From assembly GCF_002999335.1 (NCBI RefSeq), contig NW_020312044.1, positions 78,816 to 142,815 on the forward strand: a DNA stretch of 64,000 nucleotides, in the 5' to 3' direction. The position numbers and the translations under genes are program-made. The notes under the pieces are model-generated. The model made no database searches and was not told the DNA's origin. It saw only the letters and a program-made list of their open reading frames with translations. Source of the stretch: Cyclospora cayetanensis (taxonomy: Eukaryota > Apicomplexa > Conoidasida > Eucoccidiorida > Eimeriidae). Shown in pieces: positions 32,772 to 46,100 of the stretch (positions are counted from its first letter, which is position 1; the number at the start of each line of letters is the position of its first letter).

Positions 32772-34690
32772 TGCTGCATGTGGATAATGTTTCAGCTATA
32801 GCTGTGTATGACCCTTTATCTTGAGCTCTTTCTTGCGGCAACCACGCTCAGCAAAAACACCGGCTGAGCCACATGCCTCCCTTGACTTCTTCCCAGTCCT
32901 CAGCCGAGAAGGCTACAAGACCAGAGAATACGGCAAAGAATCAATGCGATTTGTCCACGAATGCACAGGGGGTAAACTATGTTTGCGGTCTCCCGTGGGC
33001 CAGTGCTGTAGCAGCACCCTCGTTCTGTCAGGTGTCGGCTGCAGCAATGATCGGTCCCGGCTGAACTAGCGCCCTCGCCAACGCCTGTAGCCCACGGAAA
33101 CAAATACACCAAAAGTTAGCGGTTTGGAGGCACTTCGAAAAAGCGCATAATGGGGGCCGCGAGCAGGCAGAAGCCGTCGAGTCCTGCGGCTTGCGCCTTC
33201 GACCCGTGGCTTCCTTCCTTGAGGGTTTCTTATCGCTGGAGAAGCGCATGCATTAAAATTGCATGAAAATGCTTGAATACTTTGACTGGGGTGAAAAAGC
33301 CGATAGACAGAACACGTGGAGCGGCGGCAACAGAGTGCATTGGTTCATTACGCCATATCGAGAGCCCGGCTGTCTCCGAGCACCAAACGCATGCCCAGAA
33401 CTCTTTGCATGAAACGCCTCTAAAGATAGCGTCAAACTTTTAGCCAAACGCTCCTCTCAAATATTTATGAGGAAATTAAGAGGAAGACTATCCACTTGGA
33501 CCAAATTTATCCAGTTGAACACGCAAATACTCGGACACTACACTTAGCGGAAGATCGGCACTGCCCTCGTTCTATGGTTTTCCTGTTTCGCATTGCGAAA
33601 TTGCGCGTTTCTCTCTTCCCCTGGTTCTGATTACGGGCACCGAACGGGAAATCGATGTAGATCTCGCTTACTTCCACATCTGGGAACAGTCGTGGTCTCA
33701 CGTCTACGGCGGGTAGAGCAAATATTCCCTGAGTACAGAGAAAGGGTCATACACTAACTAGCTCGCAGAGTTTCTACAATTCTGTTGCCTGGACTCTTCC
33801 ACGAGGCCGTAGTGCCATATAAGCGCCATCACCGTGTAGACAGTCCTGCATGCAAGTCTGACACACATATCGTGCCAAGTGTCTGTTTTAGGCAAAGCAA
33901 GCTCCACTATCAGCCACTCAGCCGCAATATCTGTAATCCCCCTTCCAGCATGTGTTGGATGAAAGTAGTCTTATCATACTGCAGGCAAATCTCCATGTAT
34001 GTCAACACCTGACGAACCCATAACAGATGTACCACATCTACCTACTTTCACCCCATTATTCTTTTTTATTTGGCATTCACGAAATTACTGATGAGTGGCT
34101 TTCCAGTAACATATGCGACCTATGTATACACCCCGGAATTGCCCGGCACGAGCCCCGGGCAACGAAATGGAGGGAGACTTCTTGTTACAACATGTCGGGG
34201 ACTGTTCAAATCCGGCAGCAAATTATGCACTAAAAGGAACTGTTTCTCAATGGCTAAAAAATTTACACGAGTGAGTATCAGACAAACATGACAGATTAAT
34301 GCGATTCACCGGGTATGCGATTCATCTGACATTATTCAAGGGTATTTGGTAGCTGGCCATGTGTCAAGTTACAACATGCCTGATTTCTTATTTGGCGTAT
34401 GATTATCCCAAATAAAAAGAATGCCCAAATCTAACATTTGGCTCTTCTGTCTGACCCTAGTGCACGACAGCCACCGCAACCGGTGAAACCCTGACGTCTG
34501 TTTTACGCTTGACACAAAATTGCATACCGGGCCCGTAATGTACCAGGGCATGACGTTGCAATAATGGAAAACAGGAACATCTATCACGTAGATACAAAGC
34601 TCGTTTTTGCTAGGAGCTCCAGATCTAAGCTATCCCCAAATATCACTTGAAGTGCTGATGGGCCTGACAGGAGATCTTCTAAACTTAGCT
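32772..34690. other. Spacer with possible minus-strand exons
   Basis: Contains scattered protein-like minus-strand stretches that I could not join: 33249-33028 (basic start), about 33738-33600 (GIFALPAVDVRPRLFPDVEV followed by SEIYIDFPFG) and about 34012-33915 (VLTYMEICLQYDKTTFIQHM). The second faintly recalls the region of TrmB-type tRNA methyltransferases before their FPDPWPKKRH motif, but that motif itself is absent. This may be a small spliced gene or a decayed one. No confident call. Confidence 0.25.
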
Positions 34691-35944
34691 TTATCGGTTT
34701 AACGACGTGGAGACAGGTGCATCAACAGTTTCCTGAAGGTTACTGATAGGCACAAATGGGGTACTCGTATTCCTGGGGCTCTTGCTGAATAAACTGGTTA
34801 GAGACCGCATTGACTTGGATCTTACATCCGAGTCACGGGCATAGAGAATGTGTTCGAAGCTCCGGGGCTGACGATTTCTCTCTGAACTAAGAGTGGAGCT
34901 GACTCTTTTCATCGTCTCCGTGCTTCCCTCAGATCCTCGGCAAGCAATAACGCACATCAAGCCTGATGCCAAACAAAGGGCGCCCACAGCCGACAACACC
35001 AGCATGACTATCCAAGTGTGATCCTCATCCTCAGTGGACACATCGTTGTGCTGCACTACATCTTGTGGGACACTGAGCGCAGCGCCTACTGCTGAATAAT
35101 CGGCGTCGCCAGGGGCTGTAGAGGCTTTCGGGACCTCATAATGTCCTACGTATTTCGGTGCAAAAGACTGTGAAACTTCTGTTGTTTGAGGCACCCCTAG
35201 AGGCCTTGCAACTGCACTATCGGCTGTAAACGTTCCATTTGCTGCGATTCCTAGGGCACTTCCAGCAGGGGCACCTTGCTGAACCGAGACCAGCCCTCCT
35301 CGACGGCTTCCAGGGGCACCAGTCTGAGTGAAAGTAGGGGACAGCGTAGATCCCAATGGTACGGCTGGAAGAGCAGCTTCTGCCGAAGATTGTCCAACAG
35401 GAGTTGCTGAAACAACACGAGAGCGTTGTGTTGCCGCAGTTGTTACGTCTGAGGTCTTTTGCACTGCAATAGGCACATCATGCACAAAGCAAGGAGAGGA
35501 TGGTGAAGAGAAAGGTGGATGAGACAAGCGTGGCTGTTGACGGGCTAAAGGAAGTGGCGCTTGCCTGGGCTGGTTCACTGTAGCAGGCTCGCTATGTGGG
35601 GAAGTTATGACATGTGCTTTGATACCGGTTTCTATTGTATTAGATACTTGATCGTGCAAAGATGCTTCGAGAGGAATGCGTGAAAAACCTCCGTGTGTCA
35701 TGTGCTCAGTGTTGAGCTCCAAGGCGTGTTCAGACGTATCCAGGGGTCCAGAACCTAAATGGGGTCCCAAAGAATGACTGGAATTAAATCCTTTTTTCCT
35801 AGCGAGCGAGTGCTCCACTTGATGCCGCTTGGTGAGGTAGGCTGTGGGGTAAAGAACTAGGGTCAAGACAGAGATAATGCAACTGCTCAGCAGCCGCTGG
35901 TGCAATCGCGGCTTCAGCATCTGTGACCCCATGGCAACAATCAA
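34691..35944 (-). CDS. Single-exon membrane protein, hypothetical
   Basis: 417 residues without introns. A basic N-terminus is followed by a hydrophobic segment (SCIISVLTLVLYPTAYL, about residues 21-37) that could be a signal anchor or signal peptide. Next comes a long Ser/Thr/Pro/Ala-rich low-complexity region, then an acidic turn (DVSTEDEDHTW) and a strong membrane helix (VMLVLSAVGALCLASGLMCV, about residues 317-336). A basic cytosolic tail of about 75 residues, rich in Ser and Arg, closes the protein. The layout suggests a surface or secretory-pathway protein with a Ser/Thr-rich, perhaps glycosylated, ectodomain. No homopolymer runs and no recognised family. Two ATG codons near the start (residues 1 and 5) are possible. 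Confidence 0.7.
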   Translation of the reverse strand: MIVAMGSQMLKPRLHQRLLSSCIISVLTLVLYPTAYLTKRHQVEHSLARKKGFNSSHSLGPHLGSGPLDTSEHALELNTEHMTHGGFSRIPLEASLHDQVSNTIETGIKAHVITSPHSEPATVNQPRQAPLPLARQQPRLSHPPFSSPSSPCFVHDVPIAVQKTSDVTTAATQRSRVVSATPVGQSSAEAALPAVPLGSTLSPTFTQTGAPGSRRGGLVSVQQGAPAGSALGIAANGTFTADSAVARPLGVPQTTEVSQSFAPKYVGHYEVPKASTAPGDADYSAVGAALSVPQDVVQHNDVSTEDEDHTWIVMLVLSAVGALCLASGLMCVIACRGSEGSTETMKRVSSTLSSERNRQPRSFEHILYARDSDVRSKSMRSLTSLFSKSPRNTSTPFVPISNLQETVDAPVSTSLNR

Positions 35945-38900
35945 GCCAAATGTCTAGCTGGTCATATATAGTGGCGACCTAAGCAGTAGTTTGAACTCGT
36001 CTGTTGCCGCGGCACGCTCTCCCTCGGCAATCTTGTAAGTCGATCCTGTAGAGCCCAGATACGGGCCATTTCTATACAGGGATACTGTGCCCCCCAAAAC
36101 ATCCTAAAACGTAATTGAAATACACTCACAGCTAGGAAAATAGAGTAGGAAACGATCTCTTCTTCATTTCACTCCAGTGTCCCCGACAACACCAGCCGTC
36201 CGATGCATTGCCAGTTCAGCTTCCAGCGAAAAAGCAGAAAACGCACCTGTTGTTGCTTCCTCACCTCTCTATTTACAAATGTCATATTAACTAGATCTAA
36301 AAGTATTATAAACACTCATAGCTGTACTTATAGGACAATAATTGCCTGAAAATCCTATATGTCTTAGTGATCCTTTCGACCAGCATCAAAGTCGAACAGA
36401 TTGAGAAAGCGCGGTCACCCCTCTTCATGGGTACACACTGTTTTCTATCCTAGTTATTCGTCAAACCACACAAGAGAGTGCGGTAGCTATGCAGCTTAGT
36501 TACTCCAGTGTGAAGGCACGCTTCCCACGGTCAACCAGCCTAGCAGAAACAGAGCACACCAGGCGCCGAGAGCCATCGTGTACAACGTTCATCTAGGGCT
36601 TGTTCAGTCCAGTATAGTGAGTTATTGTGTGTGTCCTTGCTTTAAAATGGTAATTTAGTCTGGTTTGTACTGGCAGTAATTTCCCAGGAGTGGAAACGGG
36701 AAACGGACTAATACGGGGTCGGCGTAGCTGCTGAGGAAAGCTACAACGGAACAGGAAGCGGAGCCTGGGAGGGTGGAATTTCCTGATCTTAAAAGAGTCC
36801 TAGTAGCTTTGGCTAACCAAGAGCTCATAGCACATAGAAATTCAAAACAAAACGTGCTCAAGAGCCCGGTGTTCCTCGGATCGTCGACAGCCTGTCGACA
36901 GGCGCCGTTATGCAAGTATCTCCACTTTGCTTCCTTTTACTTCGTTGCATTAGCACTAGTAATGACAGCGAAATTGTGTAAGTAGTAGATCTAAACGCTA
37001 CGCAATCAGTGTAGACACAACGCACAATGCCCTATATTCCATGAATTTTCTGTCGGCGAACCACTTCGAAATATTTGCGGTCATGAAGTACGCGATGTTT
37101 CTTACCCCACGCTCCTTGCCTCTCTCTAGTCACCAAGAACCGGCATTCAGTTCATTCAGAACACTCTAAATACTTTCGAACACACCGATTAGCTGTGTTA
37201 ACTCGAGAATGGTGAACCCTCTGCTGACTTCATAACAGCCATCCTAAACATGGATGAACAGCTCCAGTGGGTCCAGCGTTGTTAAGGATATTGGCCAGTC
37301 ATAGATGCACAAGGACTTCCATTCCCGTCTTCGTTGCAACGTTTGTTCGGCAAGCTCAGAAACACTACAATGCTCTTTTCAATATCCAAGACCGCCAGGT
37401 TTGTGACAGAGTTCCGCCAGACCCACTGGTGTCCCAGTATCTACTAATGTGCAATGCATTTGAAAAAGGTAATTACATTGCAAATGGGGCATGATTGGTG
37501 TCTCCTTCTGCCGACTGCTCTACGTGTTTCTCTACTTGTGCTTTTCAGAATTCGGTGGTTATTGATCGCGATAGGAGCGAGCACTCCCTGATTTAGAGCC
37601 GTTGAATCCAAGTGTAGACAGGACATCTTCATTGACACACCTTGAGACAAAATTTCTCGTTTTTACAGAGTGTGAACCCACCGTGCGACACCATCCAAAA
37701 GCGCTACAGCCCTATCAGCACCAACGACAGACCAACCGATTGTCCACGTGTTACCTCCGCCGATCTCCTCTCCAGGAGGTTTATCGTAGTTGCTACTGCT
37801 TTAAACTGTGTAGAAGTAGGCGAATCTTGGCCGTTAGAGGCCTTTTCTCAAATAGAAAAAAAGAAGCCCTGGCTTACATACACATCAATCTGGAAATGGC
37901 CCATTGCACGTCTTCTCCACAGGTCTAGTCGGCAAGGTGAAAAGCAATCTTTTTCCAGTGTAACAACAGGTAGTGCACTTCCTTTTCACTCATCTTCTTT
38001 ACATTATTCATAGTGTCCGGTGGTTTGAAAGCAGTCAGTAGCTGAGGAGCCTCACCACCCTCAAACAGAATAGGCAAGCTGTCCGCCACTCAAAGAAGCT
38101 CAATCTACGGTATTCTGAGGTTTAGCATAGATACTTAGCGAATAAAGCCCCCATGCTTGCGTTCACAGCCGTTTGCTACATTTGTGCGTTTGCCGAAAGT
38201 GGCCCCTGCTAGAATACTATCGAGGTTTTCATTGACCATGAATCTACTGCAACCACAAACTCAGGCTGGTAGGTGGAAAGCTGTCCATGTAAGACATTGC
38301 TGCTCCCTTCATGCCTGCATTCTGTCCAGGAGCATTAGTCGGAATTATTGTGTTGCACCCTATAAAATCACCGGGTTGCTTGAGCCTCTTTCGCATCTCT
38401 AGGGTGCAGCAGGCAATGCTTGTAGGTGTGTGGAGGCACGCACTGCGACACGCATTACACAGAAGCTACGTCGTGCTGGAGACGTCAATCATCTAATAGC
38501 TTAGCGGTCACGCTCTCGATGCTTCGGCGTTACCTTTAGGTAAAGTGCATCACTCTTACTGAGCGTCAAATGGAGGCTTGCTGAAGGATGTAGGTTAGAG
38601 GGCACATGGATCTCTATGCTAAAAATATCCTCCTGAAGCTATGATTGCTCTAGTTTTCTCATAAGCCCGGACCTGTCCGACACTTAGCAGCCGCAATTGC
38701 AAATTTAGCTTCCAGCTGGCCTTCATATTTGTACAGGGCGCTTCTGCCGCTTAGAGAAAAGAAATAATGCTCCGCTGAGCTTTATGTAATAAGGATGCTG
38801 CATGTGCAGCACCTGAATACACTTTACTGTTTTGTCTCGCTAAATTTTGCTGGTAATCCGAAACTGCGGCTGCAACGAAACCCGCTGCCATGAGACAGCA

Positions 38901-41900
38901 AGTCACACAGAGACCAAGCAGGCAAATCTGGAAGGCTGGAAAGCTCTAGAAAGCCACTACAATAGGATTCGCTGATACGAGATAAGGAACTCGAAAACAA
39001 GCCACCTGGGAACCCTTCTCTGATCAGATCTCTAGCAAAGGTTTCATATGCACCCTAAACGGCAGTGAAAGAGACCGGAACCATTGTTGCACAGCATTTA
39101 CTTGCACGGGAGTACATATGGTATTAGGTAAGTCACAGTGCACTCACACGTAGCAGATACAGAATGGCGGGGCTTCTGCTACAAATGGGTGCAAATTGAG
39201 GAGCAGCAGCAGACCAGTTCAATGGACTATCGGAATTCGTTTACGAGCTGCGATACTGAGGATAGAGCAGCGAGCATACCAGTTTAAGACAGCAAGCAGA
39301 TAGGCTATTTTCGCATTGTAGTGGTAGTGCAAGACTCCCGCCGATCTTCTTTAGCTGCTTCGGGTAGGCACGAAGTCGTGGTTGTCATGTTCACGGCGTA
39401 GGGCGTGTGCCTTCCCAGGAGCCCCTTGTGTTCTATTGCGAAGCTTGGTAGTACGCAGCAAGTGGTTTTAGGCTCCATTCTCCATGAGGTTGAGGCTGCA
39501 TTAGCAGTTATTGGTGTGGATGACTGGACAGGGGGCAGCGTCGTCTGTCCCGTGTGTTGCTGCAGAAAGGATACTTTATAGACGCCCTTACAAAAGTGCT
39601 GCACTGGAGCCCCCGCTTCGCCGAAGAGAGAAGCGCTTGCAGCAATCGGTTGTTCTTTCTCGATGGGAAGCTTGCGAGTATTTGAACACCAGAGCGTCCT
39701 TTGCAGCGGATTCCTCTCGTAATCGTCTGGGGTCACAGGGCAAGTGAAAGCTCTTTAGGGGCCAGGTCACAGATCTCCTGGCACAAGCAAATCTACAAAA
39801 TCATCTATAGCCCTTAGAACCTTAATTGTCTCAGAAAAAGGCAGACGCCAGTTATTCTGTCAGACGTGGCTTTCCTATTTGGAGTGATGCTACAGAGCAA
39901 AGGCATTGCTCAAACCGTGCTGCCATTCGGAGAGAATCCGCTTAAGAGAGCCTGCTTTGCTGGGTAACAAAGGTGCTGTGAGCAAGATTACAAGGTTGTA
40001 CAACCGTGCATGTATGTTGTTCCTTCTTACTCGGACAAGGCTCTCCGGGCTTGGTGAATATATTATGGCAGTGGCTTCTCTCCAGAGACTTCTGCTTAAT
40101 TAGAAGAAGAATGCTTGCAAGCTTTAGAATCGTTCGCAGCTCTATGCATTAGTGGATTACGCAGGGTCGGTACTTCGCTTGCATGTGATTCAGGCCTTGT
40201 AACGACGGAAGAGAGTGTTGATAAGAAAGGAGACATCGTTGCTGCCCTGCCTGTCGCTGTGCTAGGAATCATCAGGCAGAAGCCTTTACTTATTCAAATT
40301 TATCAAGACGTTTTTGAGCTTGCAGCGCAGCAGCCGGACCTCTATGGAAGCAAAGGAGATTGTGCATAAGAAAATTCATGTTTTGAATCTAGTGCTGCAG
40401 GGATGTCTCGAGTTTGTTCGGGCATTTTTCGAAGCTCTGAAGCTTACGTAGACGAGTGTAGAGTCAACACGCCAGTGAGAGATTCTGGCCTATCCTCCAG
40501 GGAAAAGAGCTTTCCGTTTTCATGCTCGTGAGACGTTACCACCTTGAAACCCGCGATCACAGGAAGGCTGGCATATTCAGAACACTACCTTCACGGTAAA
40601 GCCCCAAAACATATGTATCCAAGAGGCTCAAAAGCCTCCCAAAATTCCCTCCACGAGGTGCACTGTGTACCTAGCGTTATCAGGATAAGGTGCTGCCTCC
40701 TTATCATTTGGCAGCGTGTGTTCATATTAAATGCATCAAGGAATACCACGCTTTCTTTAAAACACTCGTCATGGCCCTAATACGGAGTGTAAACTCCGCG
40801 GGATCGTTTTCGCTTCGGAAGTGGCCCAGAACCAGGTACTTTCAAGGAAATATGCACGTGGATAGAGAAACCTTCCGGCCGACCTGAGTAGCTTAATTGA
40901 TGGTACGCTGTTTGTTGCTTGGGCCATTCACGTAGTGTATTTTATAACTGTACGACTACTAGCGTATGTTACTGAGAGAAATGAATTTGCTAGAAATAGG
41001 CTTTTCCTCTTCGAATAACCAATTTCCTGCGCGCTTACTTCCATGAAAGCAGCTTTTCAATAGTCTGATAAGGTGCGCATGGCCACAATCATTTTAGTAA
41101 ACGACCTAAGAGAGGTCAAGGGGTGCCGATGACCACCAGGCGCCTTATCAGCAACCCTTTCAGCACACACTACATCATCCAGCCCGGCTGTCAGCGAAAA
41201 TGTAGCTTATGCTCATGTGATAGAATTTATCTGGCTTTAGAGACCTCACGTAGCTTCGCGCATAATTCTGGAGTAGGCCGGATGCCAGCTCCTGCAGCTC
41301 AGGACACTGAAGATCGAGGCAAGGGCACTCGGTGCATCCTAATTCCCTTTCTATGGCTTAGCTAGCAATCAGATGGCAACGCAACGATATGTCTGTGCGA
41401 ATTTAATTGAATTTGCGGCTTCAAATGTGTTGGACTGCAGAAGCTACTGGTGGACTCCTTCGAAGCAATGGGGGTAGTTCTTGTTGAGGTAAGTGCAGCT
41501 CATGCCTTTTGGTCATGCATTCGCCTGGAAAATGGCAACATTTTGTCCTGCAGACAATATAAAAGCAATGATAGAAGCAGGAGAAGAAGAGTGGCTGTTC
41601 AGATGGCTCACTACATTCCCCTACTATGTGTAGGGCAGTCACCTGGCATGGACACTACAGATGACCACCCTTCCTCAAAGGAATTACGTTAGATTTCTAT
41701 CTAATTAACAAGCTTGCGCAAAAACTTCCGGATTTTGGGCTCTTCAGCATTAATTATGTTGCTCTGTAAAATGTGGCTGCCGAAGGTAGCGCGCATTTGT
41801 ATTTCGCAGCACCAGTTTTCCTCATGAATTCGCGTTGAACACAAGGATGGCTAAGCACTGCGCTTTGCATACGCTAGCCAGCCTAAAAGAAATGTTTTAT

Positions 41901-43127
41901 TTCGTTGCCAGTACAATGCTGGAACAGGTAGTCCTGCGCAGCTTTACCAAACTGGTCCAACAGATCCCGCATGTTTTGTGGGCCTCAAGGGGAAGTGGAA
42001 ACTATCTAAAAGGGGTGTAAATAAAGGTGCTTTAGTATCGGTTTGACCAAATATGTTTTTAGTGCCGAGGCGAATAGGCACGTGCCTTCCAGGATGTACT
42101 GGATCGGAAAGTAGTGGACACCCCTCGCCATCAAGAAGCCGATGAGGCACTTTTAAACACTTGCTAGCTGGCAGTACACACGAGTATTGGAGTCACCTTC
42201 ATAAACTAGAAAGAAAAGGGAGTATTCAAGCGACTGGCGAAGTCGGTGCAGCAGAAGCGCCACACATGGATACACGAATTTCTGGCAGCTGCTACAACAC
42301 CTGCGTCGGCTGTGCCAAGTGTGGGAACAGCCTTCAAGAGGATTGAATGAACTGATATAGCCGCGTTTCAATATACTGCAGGCTCACCCCTTTTTATTCA
42401 ACAAAATTTATGGCGAACGCCATAGGACCTGCACACCAGGTCTCTTCCAGATACACCGAAGGATAGTAGAGCTAAGTATACGTATATTTACAGCAAACCC
42501 GAGTACATGCTAGTAGCAAAGTATATTAAAAACCTATGCACGGTGGATCTCTCGGTGCACAAGCCTGCAGAAGTAAGCTGGCTTCTGATAGTGTGACATT
42601 GGCCTGGCCTCAGATGACACCTGTTTTCAGATGGCACCTGTTTTCAGATGGCACCTGTTTGCAATGCTTTGGAAGAAAACCATCCACTAGGTGCTTCGAC
42701 TGGTTTTTCGCTCCCATACCCAAGTTTGAGGAACGGTTTGCACGTCAGTATTTAATGGGAAAGAAAAAAGCAACACTTTGCAGACATTTACCACACAGAG
42801 CAGTCTCCATGTAGAACATAATTTGTTGAAACATTTTAGAAGATTACGTCTGAGGCGCAGGTACCAAATTCAAAAGACGACAGCACTTGCAATCTTTTCA
42901 AGGAGGTCGCAGCCTGCGCTGTGAGGGCTGCTGTGTCGTAATATGGACGATGAAGTAGTGCAAACAGCATGTGAAATACCCATGCGAAAACGTTTTAGCC
43001 CTCAAGCCTTAGCAAGAATGCAATAATATCAAATGCAACCAGCCGAGAACCAGCTCATGATTGATCTGAAAGGGAAGCATATGTACCAGAAAAACAACTG
43101 GCATATGGAAATCACTTCAGGCGTGCA
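35945..43127. other. Seven-kilobase gene-poor region
   Basis: No family recognised on either strand. The longer frames (37642-38013 plus, 123 codons; 39736-39305 minus, 143 codons; 40115-40369 plus) are unsupported by motifs. Plus-strand fragments near 37700-38500 look mildly protein-like, with AG/GT flanks, and could be exons of an unknown gene. A short 18-bp tandem duplication lies at 42611-42660. No triplet-repeat tracts occur, in contrast to the gene-rich flanks. Confidence 0.4.
42611..42660. repeat. Short 18-bp tandem repeat
   Basis: An 18-base unit (CAGATGGCACCTGTTTT plus one T) occurs about two and a half times, the first copy with one changed base. It lies in non-coding sequence. Confidence 0.85.
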
Positions 43128-46100
43128 TCACCGCGATTGCACCCATAGGCGAATGCGGCTGTTCCGTAAAAAAGGGTTCTTTGGATCATTTGGACACAGG
43201 CCCCTGGCGAATTCAACACAAGCATCCCTGACGGTCTCGGGTGGTTGTTGCTGCTGTTCAATGAGGCGCCGAAGGGCCCTACGTTGTTGTTTTAGTTTTG
43301 GGTTGGCTCTGCTGCCTCCACGTGCAACGATCTGATCTTCTAGCTGTTCGTATTGCTTTTGCAACACCATTAGTTGCTGTAAGAATTTCTGTTGCGACTG
43401 CTGAAGGGGGCCGAGTAGGGACAGCAGCACTGGTAGGAGCATCAGCCCATGTGTAACTCCAATGATAATCACCAGTGTGGTCATTTTAAAAAACACGTCA
43501 AGAACAGGACTGTCAATAAATGCCAAAGGCACTACAGCAAGTTGGGTGGAGATCGCACCGTGGAGCAACGGACTACCGACAAGCAAAACCGCCTCAAAGG
43601 CCCGCATGCCCCTCTTCTGGCCCATGCAGTGACAGAAGGCGTGGGTTGTATGTGTTGCATAGTCCACGGAAAACCCTGAACAGAACGAAGAGACTCTATA
43701 GTCTTTACATGAGCACTTCCGAGGAATGCTGAAAATAGGGCTGTTTGTTGAACGAGCGCCGTACGCCTAACGGTGGCGACTAAATATGAGTGCGCGTACC
43801 TATGGAAATGGTGAGATTCACCATCGTCAGTAAGTTGAGGGGAAGGCCCCATAGAGCCATAAAGCCCAAAATCACAACGTCGATGAGTAACAACACTGCA
43901 ACAACAAGAAGCGCTCCCCAGAGTGAGGGCAACAAGAACAACGACACCTGACAAGCAAACCAACAAGAATAACAGCCTCGCGCTTTTGGAACGAAATTGT
44001 ATAGCTGAAGTTCCGATGTTGACATTCCAAAGGACTGCGCATATGACCTCATCTTGCTAAAAAAAATTTCCAGCCAGTCAGCAAAATGCCTGCCTCGTGG
44101 GGGAGTTTTCTTGCAGCTTACCACAATAACAGCGCATCCTGCACTGGCCATGCTGCTAATTGTCTGCGGCAAGATCGCATCGTCGCTTTCAAAGTACACA
44201 AAGTTCCTGTTATACGCTGCCCCATTCAATAGAGGAAATTGTGCCAAGTCGTCTCTGCCAGCAAAGATAAACACCGGGAAATACTGTGACTTCTCGTTGG
44301 AGCGCATGGCCAACAAGCACGCACACATGTTCAGTGCCAATAGCAGCACCAGCAGGCATTGAAAATAGCACGATAAGAGCCTTTTTCGTGCGCTAACTAA
44401 CAAGATGCGGAGGCTTCAGCCTCTTTTTATAAGCAGTGATCCGCTAGCTGTGCGTGGGGACTCTATGTTCCCCACCGGAGTGTGTGCATGAAGTTGCTGT
44501 TTTCTTGCGTGCTAGGAAAGTACTTGGGCACCAGCAAAAGCGCCCAGGCACGTAGCCTGAAGCCACTGCTCCACGAAAAGTAGCTGGCAAAACTGGAGCC
44601 AAAGGGAGTCTGAAGCCACGCATACAGCCTGACGAACATCGGAGGGGGCAGGGGGACCAGTGCAACTTGGGTGTCAGGTTGTCAAGGCCTTGGAAAAAAG
44701 TAGTCTACATGCACAGCAGCTTTTTAGGCATGGTTAAAGGCGTACAATTTCAAGTTGCGCGTGTGTGAGTGAAGGCTTTATTGGGGATACTTAACACTAG
44801 ACAAGCTATGCCTTGGATAGGCTTAAAACAGCATTGTTCATTAGACTCCAACAAGCAGGTAGCATGCCACAAAACACGGAGCATCACATTTTCCCATGAA
44901 CCCCAGCAGCTGATCATCGAGTGCGGCAATTCCAAGTGGCTCATCCCCGACAAAACGATAATATTAATAATGTGTTCATCGCACATTTGCATGCATGTCA
45001 TGGTACTCTGTTCCGGGACGTTTCGGGCGAGCGGCGACTGCAGAAACATGGACAGGCCGTCGTGAACCTCCATCGTGTATTTCTGTGATTTCAAGCGTTC
45101 ATGAAGCTTTCCATATTCAACCTGCAAATTGATCATGCAAGAGCCAAGAGGCGCGCAGCCACACTAACGTGAAGTAGGATAAACAGTACTAAAAAGACCC
45201 TCGCGGCGTTGCCAAGTCGCTGAATTGCCCAAATTGCCTGACCTCAGAACCCGATGTGTCAAAATATTGACAAATTTTAAAGTCTCACACGAAAAGCGGC
45301 CCCGCAAATGGTTTCCGGATGGCTAAAGTACACCATGACTGGATCTCCGTGCACTCCAAAGTACTCTTCTTGCATATCGAAGAATCTCTGCAAATAAGCA
45401 TCCCGGAACGTGAGAAGGTGGAGCACTATCAGACGCGCTTACCCAGGCTGATGAGTATTTTTGCAAAATCAGAGCATCAAAAGGGCCTTCCAAGGGAGAA
45501 GAAGTCCAGTGAAATGCGCCTACCCGCTCCTACCAGATCTCGCTTCGACTCACGGAGATGCAGGGTGTACTTCGTCAGCGTCATGCAGGCTTACTTTGAG
45601 CATCGTTCCCTCTTTGGTAAGGCTTCGAGGATCAAGTCCAGTCTGTATTTGTGCGCATCCAATCAGCGCTGTAATGAGCACTCCTGCGAAGAGGAGGAGC
45701 AGCATCAACTTGAAAAAGGGGTTCATGAGGAGTCGTGCGCCAAATCGAACAAGTATTTTTCGGAGGCCTTTGCCAACATTCCCCTGAGGCTCGACAAGGC
45801 CATCCCTCCCAAGGCGTTGCAGTAGCTGAAGACGCGCTATCCGTTCTCCGGACCAGCTCCTTCCTGTCGTGCTGAAGGCGGCTTCCGCTGCCTCAGCTGC
45901 TGCTGCGACTACAGCAGCCCCAGAGCCGTAGCAAAGGTTCACCACCATTCGGTCTTTCCAGTCGCTACCTTGTTGATTACTTCGCTGCGAAAGCTGAGGC
46001 TTTGGCAATGTGGAGCTTGGAGCCTGCGCAGCAGCCGTGGAGGAGGTCTTCCTGTAGAAATGCACGGTGGTGCCCCGTGGCCTTGCCAGTCGTACAGACA

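Noticed and set aside
33507..33740. TrmB-type tRNA methyltransferase exon
   Set aside because: Only a short resemblance (VSEIYIDFPF). The diagnostic DPWPKKRH stretch and the SAM-binding motif are not visible.
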